Shown here: one piece after another, positions 54,548 through 63,607 of the stretch
Numbering within the stretch: position 1 is the stretch's first letter
Layout of the letters: each line of letters begins with the position of its first letter
NCBI RefSeq assembly: GCF_003634555.1
Contig: NZ_RBKS01000001.1
Span: 1,364,001-1,428,000, forward strand
Direction: 5' to 3'
DNA from: Frondihabitans australicus
Lineage (GTDB): Bacteria; Actinomycetota; Actinomycetes; Actinomycetales; Microbacteriaceae
Length of the DNA stretch: 64,000 nucleotides
Made by a program: the position numbers and the translations under genes
The notes under the pieces: model-generated
Database searches by the model: none
The model's input: the letters and a program-made list of their open reading frames with translations, nothing else
What the model was told of the DNA's origin: nothing

Positions 54548-55714
54548 GTGACAGCGACCTCCGCAGACGGCCTCCTCGACGACGAGCTCCTCGAGCGGTT
54601 CCGGTCGCGCGCCGCCGGCTACGACGCCGCGAACGCCTTCCCCTCCGACGACTTCGACGAGCTCGTCGCCCGAGGCTACCTCCGCGCGGCGGTGCCGACG
54701 GAGTTCGGCGGTCTCGGGCTGGGCCTCGAAGTCGTCGCCGAGCTGCAGTCGCGCCTCGCGTCCGCCGCTCCCGCCACCGCCCTCGCGGTCAACATGCACC
54801 TGGTGTGGACCGCCGCCGCCGCCATCGTCCACGCGCGGGGCGAGTCGTTCCTCGACGTGGTGCTGACGGACGCAGGAGCAGGCGAGGTCTTCGCGTTCGG
54901 GGTCTCCGAGCCCGGCAACGACCTCGTCCTCTTCGACTCCGTGACGAGCGCGGTGCCGATCGGCGACGGCGGCTACGCGTTCGCCGGCACGAAGATCTCC
55001 ACGTCCCTCTCACCGGTGTGGACGAGGCTCGGCCTGTTCGGCCGCGACGACACGGGCGGCCCCGACGGCACGCCCGTGATCGTCCACGGGTTCCTGCGCC
55101 GCGACGAGCCCGGCCACACGTCGCTCGGCGACTGGGACACCGTCGGCATGCGCGCGACGCAGAGCCACACCACGCTGCTCGACGGCGCCGTCGTGCCGGC
55201 GTCCCGCATCGTCCGCACGCTGCCCGTCGGGCCCAGCGCCGACCCTCTGGTGTTCGGCATCTTCGCCGCGTTCGAGACCCTCGTGGCCGCCGTCTACCGC
55301 GGTGTCGCACGCCGAGCCGTCACCCTCGCGGTGGAGGCCGCCAACGGTCGCACCTCCCGCCGCTCCGGCGCCCCCATCGCCCTCGACCCGGTGACGCGAT
55401 GGCGCGTCGCCGACCTGTGGATGGCGCTCGACGGCCTCGAGCCGCAGATCGACCGCGTGGCGCAGGATCTCGACGCCCTCGCCGGATCCGCACCCGACTG
55501 GTTCCCGCGCCTCGTGGCCCTGAAGGTCCGCGCGACCGAGGTCGCGGCGGCCGTGGTCGACGGCGCCCTCACCGTCGCCGGAGGGTCGTCGTACCGGGCG
55601 GACTCCGAGCTCGGGCGACTCTTCCGCGACGTGCTCGCCGGGCGGTTCCACCCCTCGTCGAGCGACTCCGCCCACGCCACGGTGGCGCAGCGGCTGCTCG
55701 GGCCGCTCGGCTGA
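54548..55714 (+). CDS. Acyl-CoA dehydrogenase family protein
   Basis: 388 residues. Three-domain acyl-CoA dehydrogenase layout: N-terminal helical (FDELVARGYLRAAVPTEFGG), central beta (FAFGVSEPGNDLVLF and DWDTVGMRATQSHTTLLDG), C-terminal helical bundle. The catalytic Glu of classical enzymes is not obvious, so it may belong to the DszC/monooxygenase-like side of the family. Leaderless GTG 54548. Confidence 0.85.
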   Translation: MTATSADGLLDDELLERFRSRAAGYDAANAFPSDDFDELVARGYLRAAVPTEFGGLGLGLEVVAELQSRLASAAPATALAVNMHLVWTAAAAIVHARGESFLDVVLTDAGAGEVFAFGVSEPGNDLVLFDSVTSAVPIGDGGYAFAGTKISTSLSPVWTRLGLFGRDDTGGPDGTPVIVHGFLRRDEPGHTSLGDWDTVGMRATQSHTTLLDGAVVPASRIVRTLPVGPSADPLVFGIFAAFETLVAAVYRGVARRAVTLAVEAANGRTSRRSGAPIALDPVTRWRVADLWMALDGLEPQIDRVAQDLDALAGSAPDWFPRLVALKVRATEVAAAVVDGALTVAGGSSYRADSELGRLFRDVLAGRFHPSSSDSAHATVAQRLLGPLG

Positions 55715-55767
55715 CCTCGGGCGTCGGTGGCTCGTGTGAGGATGGCCCCTGACGCGAAAGGGGAGCG

Positions 55768-57039
55768 GTGAGCAAGCAAGACGGCTCGGGTCGCCAGGTG
55801 ACGCTGAGCGCGCCCGACGACGACACGGCGACGATTCTGCACGTCGACATGGACGCGTTCTTCGCCTCTGTCGAGCTGCTCGAGCACCCCGAGCTGCGGG
55901 GCCTGCCCGTCGTCGTGGGGCACCGCTCGCAGCGCTCCGTCGTCACCGCCGCGACCTACGAGGCGCGCAAGTTCGGCGTGAACTCGGCCATGCCGATGGC
56001 CGTCGCCCTCCGCCGCTGCCCGCAGGCGATCGTGCTCGAGCCCCACTTCGACCGCTACAAGCACTTCTCGAAGCAGGTCATGGCGATGTTCGACGACGTC
56101 ACCCCGAAGGTCGAGCGACTCGGCATCGACGAGGCCTTCCTCGACGTCGCGGGCTCGCGGCGACTGCTCGGGTCGACGTTCGACATCGCCACGGCCCTCC
56201 GCAAGCGCGTCCACGCCGAGACCGGCCTGCACTGCTCGATCGGCGCCGCCTCGACGAAGTTCGTGGCGAAGCTCGCGTCCAGCGTCGCGAAGCCCGACGG
56301 CCTGTTGATCGTCCCGCGCGACGAGACCGTCGCCTTCCTGCACCCCCGGCCCATCAGCGCCCTCTGGGGCGTCGGCGGTCGCACCGAGGAGGTGCTGCGC
56401 GGCTACGGGCTGAACACCGTCGGCGACGTCGCGCACACGCCGCTCGACACGCTCCAGCGCGCCATCGGCCCGGCCGGCGGCGCGAAGATCCTCGACCTCG
56501 CCTGGGGCCGCGACCCCCGCACCGTGCAGACCCGGGCGGACGAGAAGAGCGTCGGCCACGAGGTCACCTTCGAGCGCGACGTCGCGGCTCCCGACGAGAT
56601 CCGCCGCGAGCTCTTCCGGCTGAGCGACCAGGTGGGCCGGCGCCTCCGGGCTGCCGGAGCCGTCGGGCGAACGGTCGTGCTGAAGCTCCGCTTCGGCGAC
56701 TTCACCACCATCACCCGGTCGAAGACCCTTCCCGACCCCACCGACCTCGGGCGGAGCATCTTCGAGGAGGCGCGCAGCATCTACGAGGCCTCCGGCAAGA
56801 TCGGCACGCCGCTGCGACTTGTCGGGGTCCGCATGGAACAGCTGGCGTTCGAGGGAGAGATCTCCGGGGCTGTCGGCCTGTGGGACGACGACGACGCCTG
56901 GCGCGACGCCGAGTCGACGATGGACGCCCTCCGCGCACGGTTCGGGCCGGGCAGCGTCTCACCGGCGAGCCTGCTGTCGACGAAGAAGGCTCCGGCTCCG
57001 GCCCGGCGTGTGTCGGAGCACGGCCCGGCGCCCGAGTAA
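55768..57039 (+). CDS. dinB: DNA polymerase IV (DinB)
   Basis: 423 residues, Y-family polymerase: HVDMDAFFASVELLEHP, TYEARKFGVNSAMPM, GIDEAFLDVAG (catalytic Asp-Glu), then helix-hairpin-helix (SALWGVGGRTEEVLRGYGL) and little finger domain. It performs error-prone translesion synthesis. No beta-clamp peptide was checked. GTG with GGGGAGCG upstream; the preceding intergenic part has no clear LexA box. Confidence 0.93.
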   Translation: MSKQDGSGRQVTLSAPDDDTATILHVDMDAFFASVELLEHPELRGLPVVVGHRSQRSVVTAATYEARKFGVNSAMPMAVALRRCPQAIVLEPHFDRYKHFSKQVMAMFDDVTPKVERLGIDEAFLDVAGSRRLLGSTFDIATALRKRVHAETGLHCSIGAASTKFVAKLASSVAKPDGLLIVPRDETVAFLHPRPISALWGVGGRTEEVLRGYGLNTVGDVAHTPLDTLQRAIGPAGGAKILDLAWGRDPRTVQTRADEKSVGHEVTFERDVAAPDEIRRELFRLSDQVGRRLRAAGAVGRTVVLKLRFGDFTTITRSKTLPDPTDLGRSIFEEARSIYEASGKIGTPLRLVGVRMEQLAFEGEISGAVGLWDDDDAWRDAESTMDALRARFGPGSVSPASLLSTKKAPAPARRVSEHGPAPE

Positions 57040-57050
57040 AATCGGTGTCA

Positions 57051-58940
57051 GTGAGCAACGCCTTCGCCTTCGACCCCGCAGAGCCTCCGGGCTCCGGTTC
57101 GTCGAACTCGAACGAGGGCGACCACCCCGCCGCGACCGGCGCCGCCGACGGAGCACCTGTCGGCGCCGTCGCCGGGAACAGCGCGGCCGAGCACCTCTCG
57201 CCCGCCTTCCCCGAGCGCGCCGCCTGGGGCACGGCCGGCAAGCTCCGCGCCTGGCAGGCCGAGGCCCTCGAGAAGTACTTCTCGACGAATCCCCGCGACT
57301 TCCTCGCCGCCGCCACGCCCGGCGCCGGCAAGACCACGTTCGCGCTCAGGCTCGCGACCGAGCTGCTGAGCCGCGGCGAGATCGACCGGGTCGTCGTCGT
57401 CGCGCCCACCGAGCACCTCAAGCGCCAGTGGGCCGACGCCGCCGACCGCGTCAACCTGCGGCTCGATCCGATGTTCAAGAACGCCGACGTGACCTATGGC
57501 CGGCACTTCCACGGCATCGCGATCACGTATGCCCAGGTCGGCATGAAGCCCGAGGTGCACAAGGCCATCACCGAGGCCGGCCGCACGCTCGTGATCCTCG
57601 ACGAGGTCCACCACGGCGGCGACGCCCTCACCTGGGGCGACGGCATCCGCGAGGCCTTCGGCAGCGCGACGCGACGCCTGTCGCTGACGGGCACCCCGTT
57701 CCGGTCGGACACCGCGCCGATCCCGTTCGTCACCTACGCACCCGACGAGCACGGCATCCGCACCTCGCAGTCCGACTACTCCTACGGCTACGGTCGCGCC
57801 CTCGCCGACGGCGTCGTCCGTCCCGTGCTCTTCATGGCCTACGCCGGCCAGATGCGCTGGCGCACGCGCATGGGCGACGAGATGAGCGCGACGCTCGGCG
57901 AAGCTGTGACGAAGGACATCACGGCCCAGGCGTGGCGCACGGCCCTCTCGCCCCAGGGCGACTGGATCGCCGCCGTGCTCTCCGCCGCCGACAAGCGCCT
58001 CACCGAGGTGCGGCGCGGCGTGCCCGACGCCGGCGGCCTCGTCATCGCGACCGACCACACGGCAGCGCGCGCCTACGCCGCGATCCTCACGAAGCTCACC
58101 GGCGAGCGACCCACCGTGGTCCTCTCCGACGAGAAGGCGGGCAGCGACCGGATCGCCGCCTTCTCTTCCGGCGAGTCGCGGTGGATGATCGCGGTGCGCA
58201 TGGTCTCCGAGGGCGTCGACGTCCCGAGACTCGCCGTCGGCGTCTACGCGACCAGCGCCTCGACGCCGCTGTTCTTCGCCCAGGCGATCGGCCGCTTCGT
58301 CCGTGCCCGGCGCCGCGGCGAGACCGCGTCCGTCTTCCTGCCGAGCGTCCCCTCGCTCATCGCCCTCGCCGGCCAGCTCGAGCTGGAGCGCGACCACGCC
58401 CTCGACCGCCCGACGAACGCCGACGACGGCATCTTCGCGCCCGAGGAAGACCTGATGGCGGCCGCCAACCGCGAGGAGAAGGCGTCGAGCCTCCTCGAGC
58501 AGCAGCCGTTCGAGGCGCTCGAGGCGCAGGCGAACTTCGACCGGGTGCTCTACGACGGCGGCGAGTTCGGCACCGCCAGCGAGGTCGGCAGCCTCGAAGA
58601 GCTCGACTTCCTCGGGATCCCCGGGCTGCTCGAGCCCGACCAGGTGCGCGAGCTCCTGCGGCAACGGCAGGCGACCCAGGCCGGCCGCTCGAAGAAGCAG
58701 CCGAAGACCGGCCTCCCGACGCAGGCCGAGGCGCGACCGCTCTACATGACGCTCAAAGAGCAGCGGTCGGAGCTCAGCCGGCTCGTCTCCATCTGGTCGC
58801 GGCATTCGAACGAGCCGCACGGGGTGATCCACGCCGAACTCCGCAGGATCAGCGGAGGGCCCGCCGTGGCCCAGGCCTCCACCGACCAGATCCAGAAGCG
58901 CATCGACGTCCTCCGCGGACGCATCGGCGGCGGCCGCTAA
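57051..58940 (+). CDS. DExH-box superfamily 2 helicase
   Basis: 629 residues. An N-terminal low-complexity stretch (about 45) precedes the helicase core: Walker A TPGAGKTTFAL near 88-98, LDEVHHGG (DExH) near 183, LSLTGTPFRSD (motif III), VRMVSEGVDVPRLAVG and AQAIGRFVRARR (motif VI). Resembles the XPB/RadD-like or restriction-type helicases of actinobacteria. GTG start; TAAAAT eight bases upstream is a possible -10. Operon with dinB is unlikely because of it. Confidence 0.9.
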   Translation: MSNAFAFDPAEPPGSGSSNSNEGDHPAATGAADGAPVGAVAGNSAAEHLSPAFPERAAWGTAGKLRAWQAEALEKYFSTNPRDFLAAATPGAGKTTFALRLATELLSRGEIDRVVVVAPTEHLKRQWADAADRVNLRLDPMFKNADVTYGRHFHGIAITYAQVGMKPEVHKAITEAGRTLVILDEVHHGGDALTWGDGIREAFGSATRRLSLTGTPFRSDTAPIPFVTYAPDEHGIRTSQSDYSYGYGRALADGVVRPVLFMAYAGQMRWRTRMGDEMSATLGEAVTKDITAQAWRTALSPQGDWIAAVLSAADKRLTEVRRGVPDAGGLVIATDHTAARAYAAILTKLTGERPTVVLSDEKAGSDRIAAFSSGESRWMIAVRMVSEGVDVPRLAVGVYATSASTPLFFAQAIGRFVRARRRGETASVFLPSVPSLIALAGQLELERDHALDRPTNADDGIFAPEEDLMAAANREEKASSLLEQQPFEALEAQANFDRVLYDGGEFGTASEVGSLEELDFLGIPGLLEPDQVRELLRQRQATQAGRSKKQPKTGLPTQAEARPLYMTLKEQRSELSRLVSIWSRHSNEPHGVIHAELRRISGGPAVAQASTDQIQKRIDVLRGRIGGGR

Positions 58941-58966
58941 GCCGACGCCGCGCCGCCGCACCGCGA

Positions 58967-58994
58967 CTCAGCCCCCGCAGCTCAGCCCCCGCAA
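58967..58994. repeat. Tandem 14-bp repeat after helicase gene
   Basis: CTCAGCCCCCGCA+G (58967-58980) and CTCAGCCCCCGCA+A (58981-58994), 26 bases after the helicase stop. Confidence 0.8.
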
Positions 58995-59012
58995 GGAGTG
59001 GCCGTTGATGCA

Positions 59013-59038
59013 AGGAGCGGCGTCGCGCCGCCGCTCCT
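59013..59038 (+). terminator. Terminator after helicase gene
   Basis: A 10-bp stem (AGGAGCGGCG 59013-59022 and CGCCGCTCCT 59029-59038), loop TCGCGC. No long T run. Confidence 0.55.
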
Positions 59039-59120
59039 CGCGTGAACCGCCGCTCCTCCTCGACGTCGACGGGACCGACCGGACGTCCGGCGCGCCAGGC
59101 CCGCCCCGTAGACTCGGGGA

Positions 59121-59339
59121 GTGCTCGACGAGACCCGCCCCGGCGCCTGGCTGGTGCGCGCGGGCGCGGGCGAACCGCCCGAGGCGTTCGTCGAGCGGTT
59201 CACCCGCGGCTACAAGCTGTCGAGCTGGTCGCTCGTCGAATCGGAGCGCCGCGACCTCGGCGTCTACATGTCGGCCGAGCTGGCCGAGACCGCCTGGTGG
59301 CGTCGCCGCGAGAGCTCGTCGAGGTCTCCCTCGTCGTAG
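59121..59339 (+). pseudogene. Truncated ORF with intact leaderless promoter
   Basis: 72 residues. TAGACT (59109-59114) lies six bases before GTG 59121, as for real leaderless genes. The first 60 residues (GAWLVRAGAGEPPEAFVERF) look protein-like, but the end (RRRESSSRSPSS) is Arg/Ser-rich and overlaps the 3' end of the convergent gene by 76 bases. It may be the remnant of a longer gene cut when the neighbour was joined. A short functional protein cannot be excluded. Confidence 0.45.
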
Positions 59340-59803
59340 CCCGACACACCGTCGTCGTGGCAGAGGTACACGCCGCGCACCCGGATTCCGTGCCCGACAC
59401 CGACCTCGAGCAGGTAGCTGAGCCACGCCGCGTCGTCGTCGGTCAGCGATCGCGAGCCGGAGCGCTCGAGCACGAAGACGAACGACGCGACCTCGAACTC
59501 GCGCGTCATCATCGTGAGGGTCTCGAGCACGCCCTCACCGTCGACGGCCGGCCCGTCGGCGTGCAGCGGCAGGTCGCCGATCGGGATCATCACGGGCATC
59601 TGGACGTCGTCGGCATCGAGCAGCAGGAGCCACAGCTGGCGCTGCGCAGCGCACGGCAGGAGCTGCCGGACGCGCTGGTCGAGGTCGGCGCGCGACGTCA
59701 GCGGGACGTGCGAGTCGAGGGTGTCGGCGGGCGGCGGACCGGCCTGCGGCGTGGCGCTCGACTCGGAGGCGGTGGAGGGCGTGGGAGCGGTTGTCGTTGT
59801 CAT
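59264..59803 (-). CDS. Unknown protein, SseB-like pattern
   Basis: 179 residues from ATG 59803; GTG 59821 would add 6. After a low-complexity N-terminus (TTTTAPTPSTASESSAT) the rest alternates strands and helices (LWLLLLDADDVQMPVMIPIG, EVASFVFVLERSGSRSLTDD, WLSYLLEVGVGHGIRVRGVY). No family is certain. Its 3' end overlaps the convergent truncated ORF. Confidence 0.65.
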   Translation of the reverse strand: MTTTTAPTPSTASESSATPQAGPPPADTLDSHVPLTSRADLDQRVRQLLPCAAQRQLWLLLLDADDVQMPVMIPIGDLPLHADGPAVDGEGVLETLTMMTREFEVASFVFVLERSGSRSLTDDDAAWLSYLLEVGVGHGIRVRGVYLCHDDGVSGYDEGDLDELSRRRHQAVSASSADM

Positions 59804-59931
59804 GCGACGAGCATCGACCACGCGACCGGGCGGGAAGCCGGTTGTCCACAGGCGGCGTCGGCTCCTGCGCGCTCAGAGCCCGATTGTGGAGAACGCGACG
59901 CGGCCCGACCCGAGCCCCGCGCGCCCCGAGG

Positions 59932-60375
59932 TCAGCGCGCCGCTTGCTCCGCGTCGAGAGCCGCCACAGCGCGCCGCAGGATCGTCGACGACGTCGACAT
60001 CGTGTAGGGGAAGTACACGACCTCCACACCGACCTCGGCGAACTCGCGCTCGAGCTTCAGGCCCTTCTCGGTGCCGCGCCAGTCGTCGCCCTTGAAGAAG
60101 ACGTCGAAGTGCAGCTCGCGCCAGACGTCCATCTTGTCGGGCACCTGCTCGGCGTAGGCCTCGTCGACGTAGTCGATGTGGCTCACGATCTCGAGGCGCT
60201 CGGCGAGCGGGACCATCGGCGACATGTTCTTCGTCAGCTCGAGCATCTCGTCGGCGACGACGCCGGCGATCAGCCAGTCGCACTGGCTCTTCGCGTGCCG
60301 CAGCAGGTTGAGGTGGCCGATGTGGAAGAGGTCGTAGGCGCCGGCTGCGTAGCCGACACGGCGCGGTGCTGTCAT
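59932..60375 (-). CDS. Cytidylyltransferase-like (TagD-type) nucleotidyltransferase
   Basis: 147 residues. N-terminal GYAAGAYDLFHIGHLNLLRHA has the HxGH nucleotide motif, and the end has YTMSTSSTILRR instead of the usual ISSTxLR. Such enzymes activate alcohol phosphates such as glycerol 3-phosphate with CTP. ATG overlaps the stop of the upstream gene (ATGA). With a CDP-alcohol phosphotransferase gene near, a CDP-polyol is a likely product (inference). Confidence 0.85.
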   Translation of the reverse strand: MTAPRRVGYAAGAYDLFHIGHLNLLRHAKSQCDWLIAGVVADEMLELTKNMSPMVPLAERLEIVSHIDYVDEAYAEQVPDKMDVWRELHFDVFFKGDDWRGTEKGLKLEREFAEVGVEVVYFPYTMSTSSTILRRAVAALDAEQAAR

Positions 60376-61616
60376 GAGTCCTTCTCCGAGCTGTCGAGAG
60401 GGCGGGTGAGGGAGCGGGCGGTCGTGCCGCCCGACGAGCCGTCGCCGGATCCTGCGCGCTCGACCAGGTCGGCGATCGAGAAGCCGGCGAGGCGAGGCAT
60501 GCCGAGATCGAGGTCGTCGTCTTCGTCGTCGAAGAGCAGCGGCGTGACGACGACGGGCGAGGTGGGCGCCTTGGGGGAGCGTCGCGAGGGCGTCGGCGCC
60601 TGCACGGCGGCCTCCGAGGTCGCAGGAGCCGGCGGCTCGGCCACGTCGTCGTCCCGCGCCGGCGAGTCGGTCGCCACCACGCCCGCCCGGAAGTCCGACG
60701 CCGTCCACGTGCTCCGCAGCAGCACCCTGTGCCGCGCCGCGACGCCGGTGAGGATCACGCCGATCGGCTCCACGCCCATGCCGAGCAGCTCGCCGTACAT
60801 GGCCAGCAGCGACTCGACCGTGGTGCGGTTGGACCGCGCGACGATGATCACGGCGTCGGCGGCGGGGGCGAGCGCTCGAAGGGGGACGGGCTGGGAGTCG
60901 CTAGCTGCTCCTGCGACCGTGACGTCGTAGCGGTCGCCCAGGACGCCGAGGAGCTCGTCGACCCGGGCGAGCCGGTCGGCCGGACGGGCGGCGATCACGC
61001 GGTCGGGGACGGGCTCGCGGACGTAGCCGGCCGGAGCGGTGCGCGGGGCGTCCTCGCCGAGAGGCGACTGGTCGACCGACGACGGCCGCGACTCGAGACG
61101 GTTCTCCAGGTCGGTGTCGAGCACGGCTGTCGCGAAGCCCGACTCGACCAGGGCGCGGGCCAGACCGCCGTCGACGCCGGACGCCTCGGACACCGTGTCG
61201 GTGCGGGCGAGGACCAGCCGTCGGGGAAGGTCGCCGCCGGCGAGGCTGCGCGTGTTCATGACGGCCTCGCGGAGCGTCGTTCGCATGCGCCGCGTCGAGG
61301 CGCGGTCGTCGTAGCCCTCGGGGCCCAGGTCGGGGTCGATCACCGCGGCGGGCAGCTGCGCGATGACGGGCAGCCCGGTCACGCGGCGGATGTCGTCGAC
61401 CTTGGTGACGCGCGGGTGGAGCTTGACGAGCGTGAACGCGGCGAAGAACCCGGCCGCGGCGCCGACGATCGCGGCGAGCACGACGACGACCGCCGACGGG
61501 TTCGGCGTGCCCGCGGCGATCCCGACGAGAAGGCCGATGACGGCGCCGCCGGCGACGACGGTCCAGCGGCGGCGGAGCTGCGCCAGGACGTCGACCAGGG
61601 TGAGGGGCGTGTTCAC
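60372..61616 (-). CDS. Wzz/BY-kinase-like protein with no Walker A motif
   Basis: 414 residues. Two close N-terminal helices (VVAGGAVIGLLVGIAAG and VVVLAAIVGAAAGFFAAF) lack the long exported Wzz loop. The cytosolic part resembles the ATPase of bacterial tyrosine kinases (DIRRVTGLPVIAQLP, RRLVLARTDT, FATAVLDTDLENR), but the phosphate-binding loop is replaced by TVSEASGVDGG. The tail is acidic with no Tyr cluster. Probably a chain-length regulator without kinase action. Confidence 0.75.
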   Translation of the reverse strand: MNTPLTLVDVLAQLRRRWTVVAGGAVIGLLVGIAAGTPNPSAVVVVLAAIVGAAAGFFAAFTLVKLHPRVTKVDDIRRVTGLPVIAQLPAAVIDPDLGPEGYDDRASTRRMRTTLREAVMNTRSLAGGDLPRRLVLARTDTVSEASGVDGGLARALVESGFATAVLDTDLENRLESRPSSVDQSPLGEDAPRTAPAGYVREPVPDRVIAARPADRLARVDELLGVLGDRYDVTVAGAASDSQPVPLRALAPAADAVIIVARSNRTTVESLLAMYGELLGMGVEPIGVILTGVAARHRVLLRSTWTASDFRAGVVATDSPARDDDVAEPPAPATSEAAVQAPTPSRRSPKAPTSPVVVTPLLFDDEDDDLDLGMPRLAGFSIADLVERAGSGDGSSGGTTARSLTRPLDSSEKDS

Positions 61617-62381
61617 CTACGCGACCTCCCGATCCGGAAGCTCGCCGAGGCTCACCAGCTCACGGAACCACTTGGGCAGGGCGAGCAGGAGGTACAGCGT
61701 GTTCGCCGCGAAGAAGGCGAGGTAGACGACGGTGAAGCCGGCGGGCCAGGCGAGCAGGACGAAGGCGAGGCACATCAGTCCGTAGTCGGTGGGCACCACG
61801 GCGAGCGAGTACAGCGCGCTGGTCTGGCGCGAGCCGCGCGTCGGGATGCCCGTGCGGACGTGCTGCTGGCGCCGCAGCTGGTCCGTGAGCACGATGGCGA
61901 AGAACGCGATGAAGGCGACGCTCTCGTAGGCGAGCGCGAAGCCCTGCAGGCCGAAGTGGCCCTTCGGCTCGCGCAGCCAGTTGCCGAACACGGCGAGGTG
62001 CAGGGTCGCGATCTTCGTGGCGTCGATGACGTGGTCGAGCCACTCGCCGGCCGGGCTGCCGCCGCCGCGCAGACGCGCGAGCTGCCCGTCGGCGGAGTCG
62101 AGGGCGTAGCCGATCACGAGCAGGAGCATCACCGCGATCGCCGACCAGATCGTCGTGTGGACGAAGGCGATCGTCGCGATGCCGGCGAACGTGAACAGCG
62201 CCGACACCACGGTCACCTGGTTCGGCGTCATGCCGAGCTGGAAGGCGGCGGCGGCGAAGTACCGGCCGATGCGCCGGTTGATGTAGCGGGAGTACGCGGG
62301 CGCGCCGGACGACCCCTTCTGCGCCGACTGGAGGCGCTGCAGGGAGTCGGTGTAGCGCTCTTTGACGAGGGGCGAGGTCAC
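61617..62381 (-). CDS. CDP-alcohol phosphatidyltransferase family protein
   Basis: 254 residues with five or six helices. The family motif D(G)x2ARx8Gx3Dx3D is seen in DSADGQLARLRGGG and AGEWLDHVID. It transfers a phospho-alcohol from a CDP-activated donor to an acceptor. GTG overlaps the stop of the glycosyltransferase gene (GTGA). In this polysaccharide locus it may add a phosphopolyol to a lipid or sugar. Confidence 0.9.
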   Translation of the reverse strand: MTSPLVKERYTDSLQRLQSAQKGSSGAPAYSRYINRRIGRYFAAAAFQLGMTPNQVTVVSALFTFAGIATIAFVHTTIWSAIAVMLLLVIGYALDSADGQLARLRGGGSPAGEWLDHVIDATKIATLHLAVFGNWLREPKGHFGLQGFALAYESVAFIAFFAIVLTDQLRRQQHVRTGIPTRGSRQTSALYSLAVVPTDYGLMCLAFVLLAWPAGFTVVYLAFFAANTLYLLLALPKWFRELVSLGELPDREVA

Positions 62382-63607
62382 GAGGCGGCCGCCCAATCCT
62401 GAGGTTCGACCGAGCGGCCCTGCGACACGGCGCCCGGGCCGCGTCGCGCGAGCTCGCGGTCGACGACGGCGTGGATGCGGCGGCGCATGTGCTCGGGGGT
62501 GAACTCGGCCTGGTACGCCTCCTGCGCGCGCACGCCGGCCTCGGCCAGCGCGGCGACGTCGAGGTCGCGCAGCAGGCCCGCGAGGGCGTCGACGTCCTGG
62601 CAGTCGAAGAGCCAGCCGGTCACGCCGTCCTCGATGACCTCTTCCGGGCCGCCGGAGCGCGACGCGATGACCGCGCGGCCCTCGCTGAACGCCTCGACGC
62701 TCACGAGGCCGAAGCCCTCGAGGGTGTCGGTGGGCAGGATCACGGCGTCCGCCGCCTGCAGGTACGGCGTCGCGTCGTCGACCTCGCCCACGACCGTGAC
62801 GGTCGCAGGATCCGACACGTACTTCTCCACGAGAGCCGGGACGTCGACGCCGATGCCGACCGCTGGCGCGCCGCCGAGGATCACGAGCTCGCCGGGGCAG
62901 CCCGCCCTCTCCCACGCCTGCAGCAGCGTGCCGTGGCCCTTGTGGGGGTTCCAGCGGCTCGCGATGAGGTAGTGGGGGCGGGGGTGCACGGGCGGCGGCT
63001 CGGGAAGATCACGCGAGCGGTGGGGCACACCGTTGTGTACCACCACCGCCCGCGCGTCCTCGGCGAGACCCGACGCGCCGAGGACGGAGCGCGAGACGGC
63101 CACGAGGGCCGTGCACGCGCGTGCCAGGGGACGAAGACCTACCCGGTCCCTCGTTCCCCATGGTTCTTGGAGGTGGCCGACGACGCTCCGCACGCCGCGG
63201 AGGCGTGCGAGAGGGGCGACGGGCAGGCATGCGCTCGTGGCGCAGTACACCAGGTCGAAGTGGCGCCCCGAAAGGCGCGAGAAGGTCCGTGCGGCGTCAC
63301 GTGCCAGGCGCAGGAACCCGCCCGGGGTGAGCTTCAGGCGGCGCAGGATCGGCAGCGGGTGGCGTTCCACGCGCGCCCCCAGCTCGCGGAGCAGCGGCGC
63401 GAGCGGGCCGGGCTCGACGTCGGTCGGCAGCCACACGGTCACGTCGAGCGAGTCCGACGCGACGAGCTCGGCGACGACCTCGAGCACGATCCGGTCGGAG
63501 CCGTACATCTCGTCGGAGGAGTGCACGACGAGGACGCGTCCCCGCCGGCCCATGCGGCCGAGCGAGGACGTCGAACTCGGGTGCTCCTGGTTCAGGATCT
63601 CCGTCAT
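62378..63607 (-). CDS. GT4 family glycosyltransferase
   Basis: 409 residues, GT-B fold. N-terminal VLVVHSSDEMYGSDRIVLEV, middle HLQEPWGTRDR, donor site IASRWNPHKGHGTLLQAWE and EGFGLVSVEAFSEGRAVIAS (E-x7-E). It adds a sugar to an exopolysaccharide or glycolipid intermediate. ATG 63607 overlaps the sugar transferase stop by one base (TGATG). Confidence 0.92.
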   Translation of the reverse strand: MTEILNQEHPSSTSSLGRMGRRGRVLVVHSSDEMYGSDRIVLEVVAELVASDSLDVTVWLPTDVEPGPLAPLLRELGARVERHPLPILRRLKLTPGGFLRLARDAARTFSRLSGRHFDLVYCATSACLPVAPLARLRGVRSVVGHLQEPWGTRDRVGLRPLARACTALVAVSRSVLGASGLAEDARAVVVHNGVPHRSRDLPEPPPVHPRPHYLIASRWNPHKGHGTLLQAWERAGCPGELVILGGAPAVGIGVDVPALVEKYVSDPATVTVVGEVDDATPYLQAADAVILPTDTLEGFGLVSVEAFSEGRAVIASRSGGPEEVIEDGVTGWLFDCQDVDALAGLLRDLDVAALAEAGVRAQEAYQAEFTPEHMRRRIHAVVDRELARRGPGAVSQGRSVEPQDWAAAS

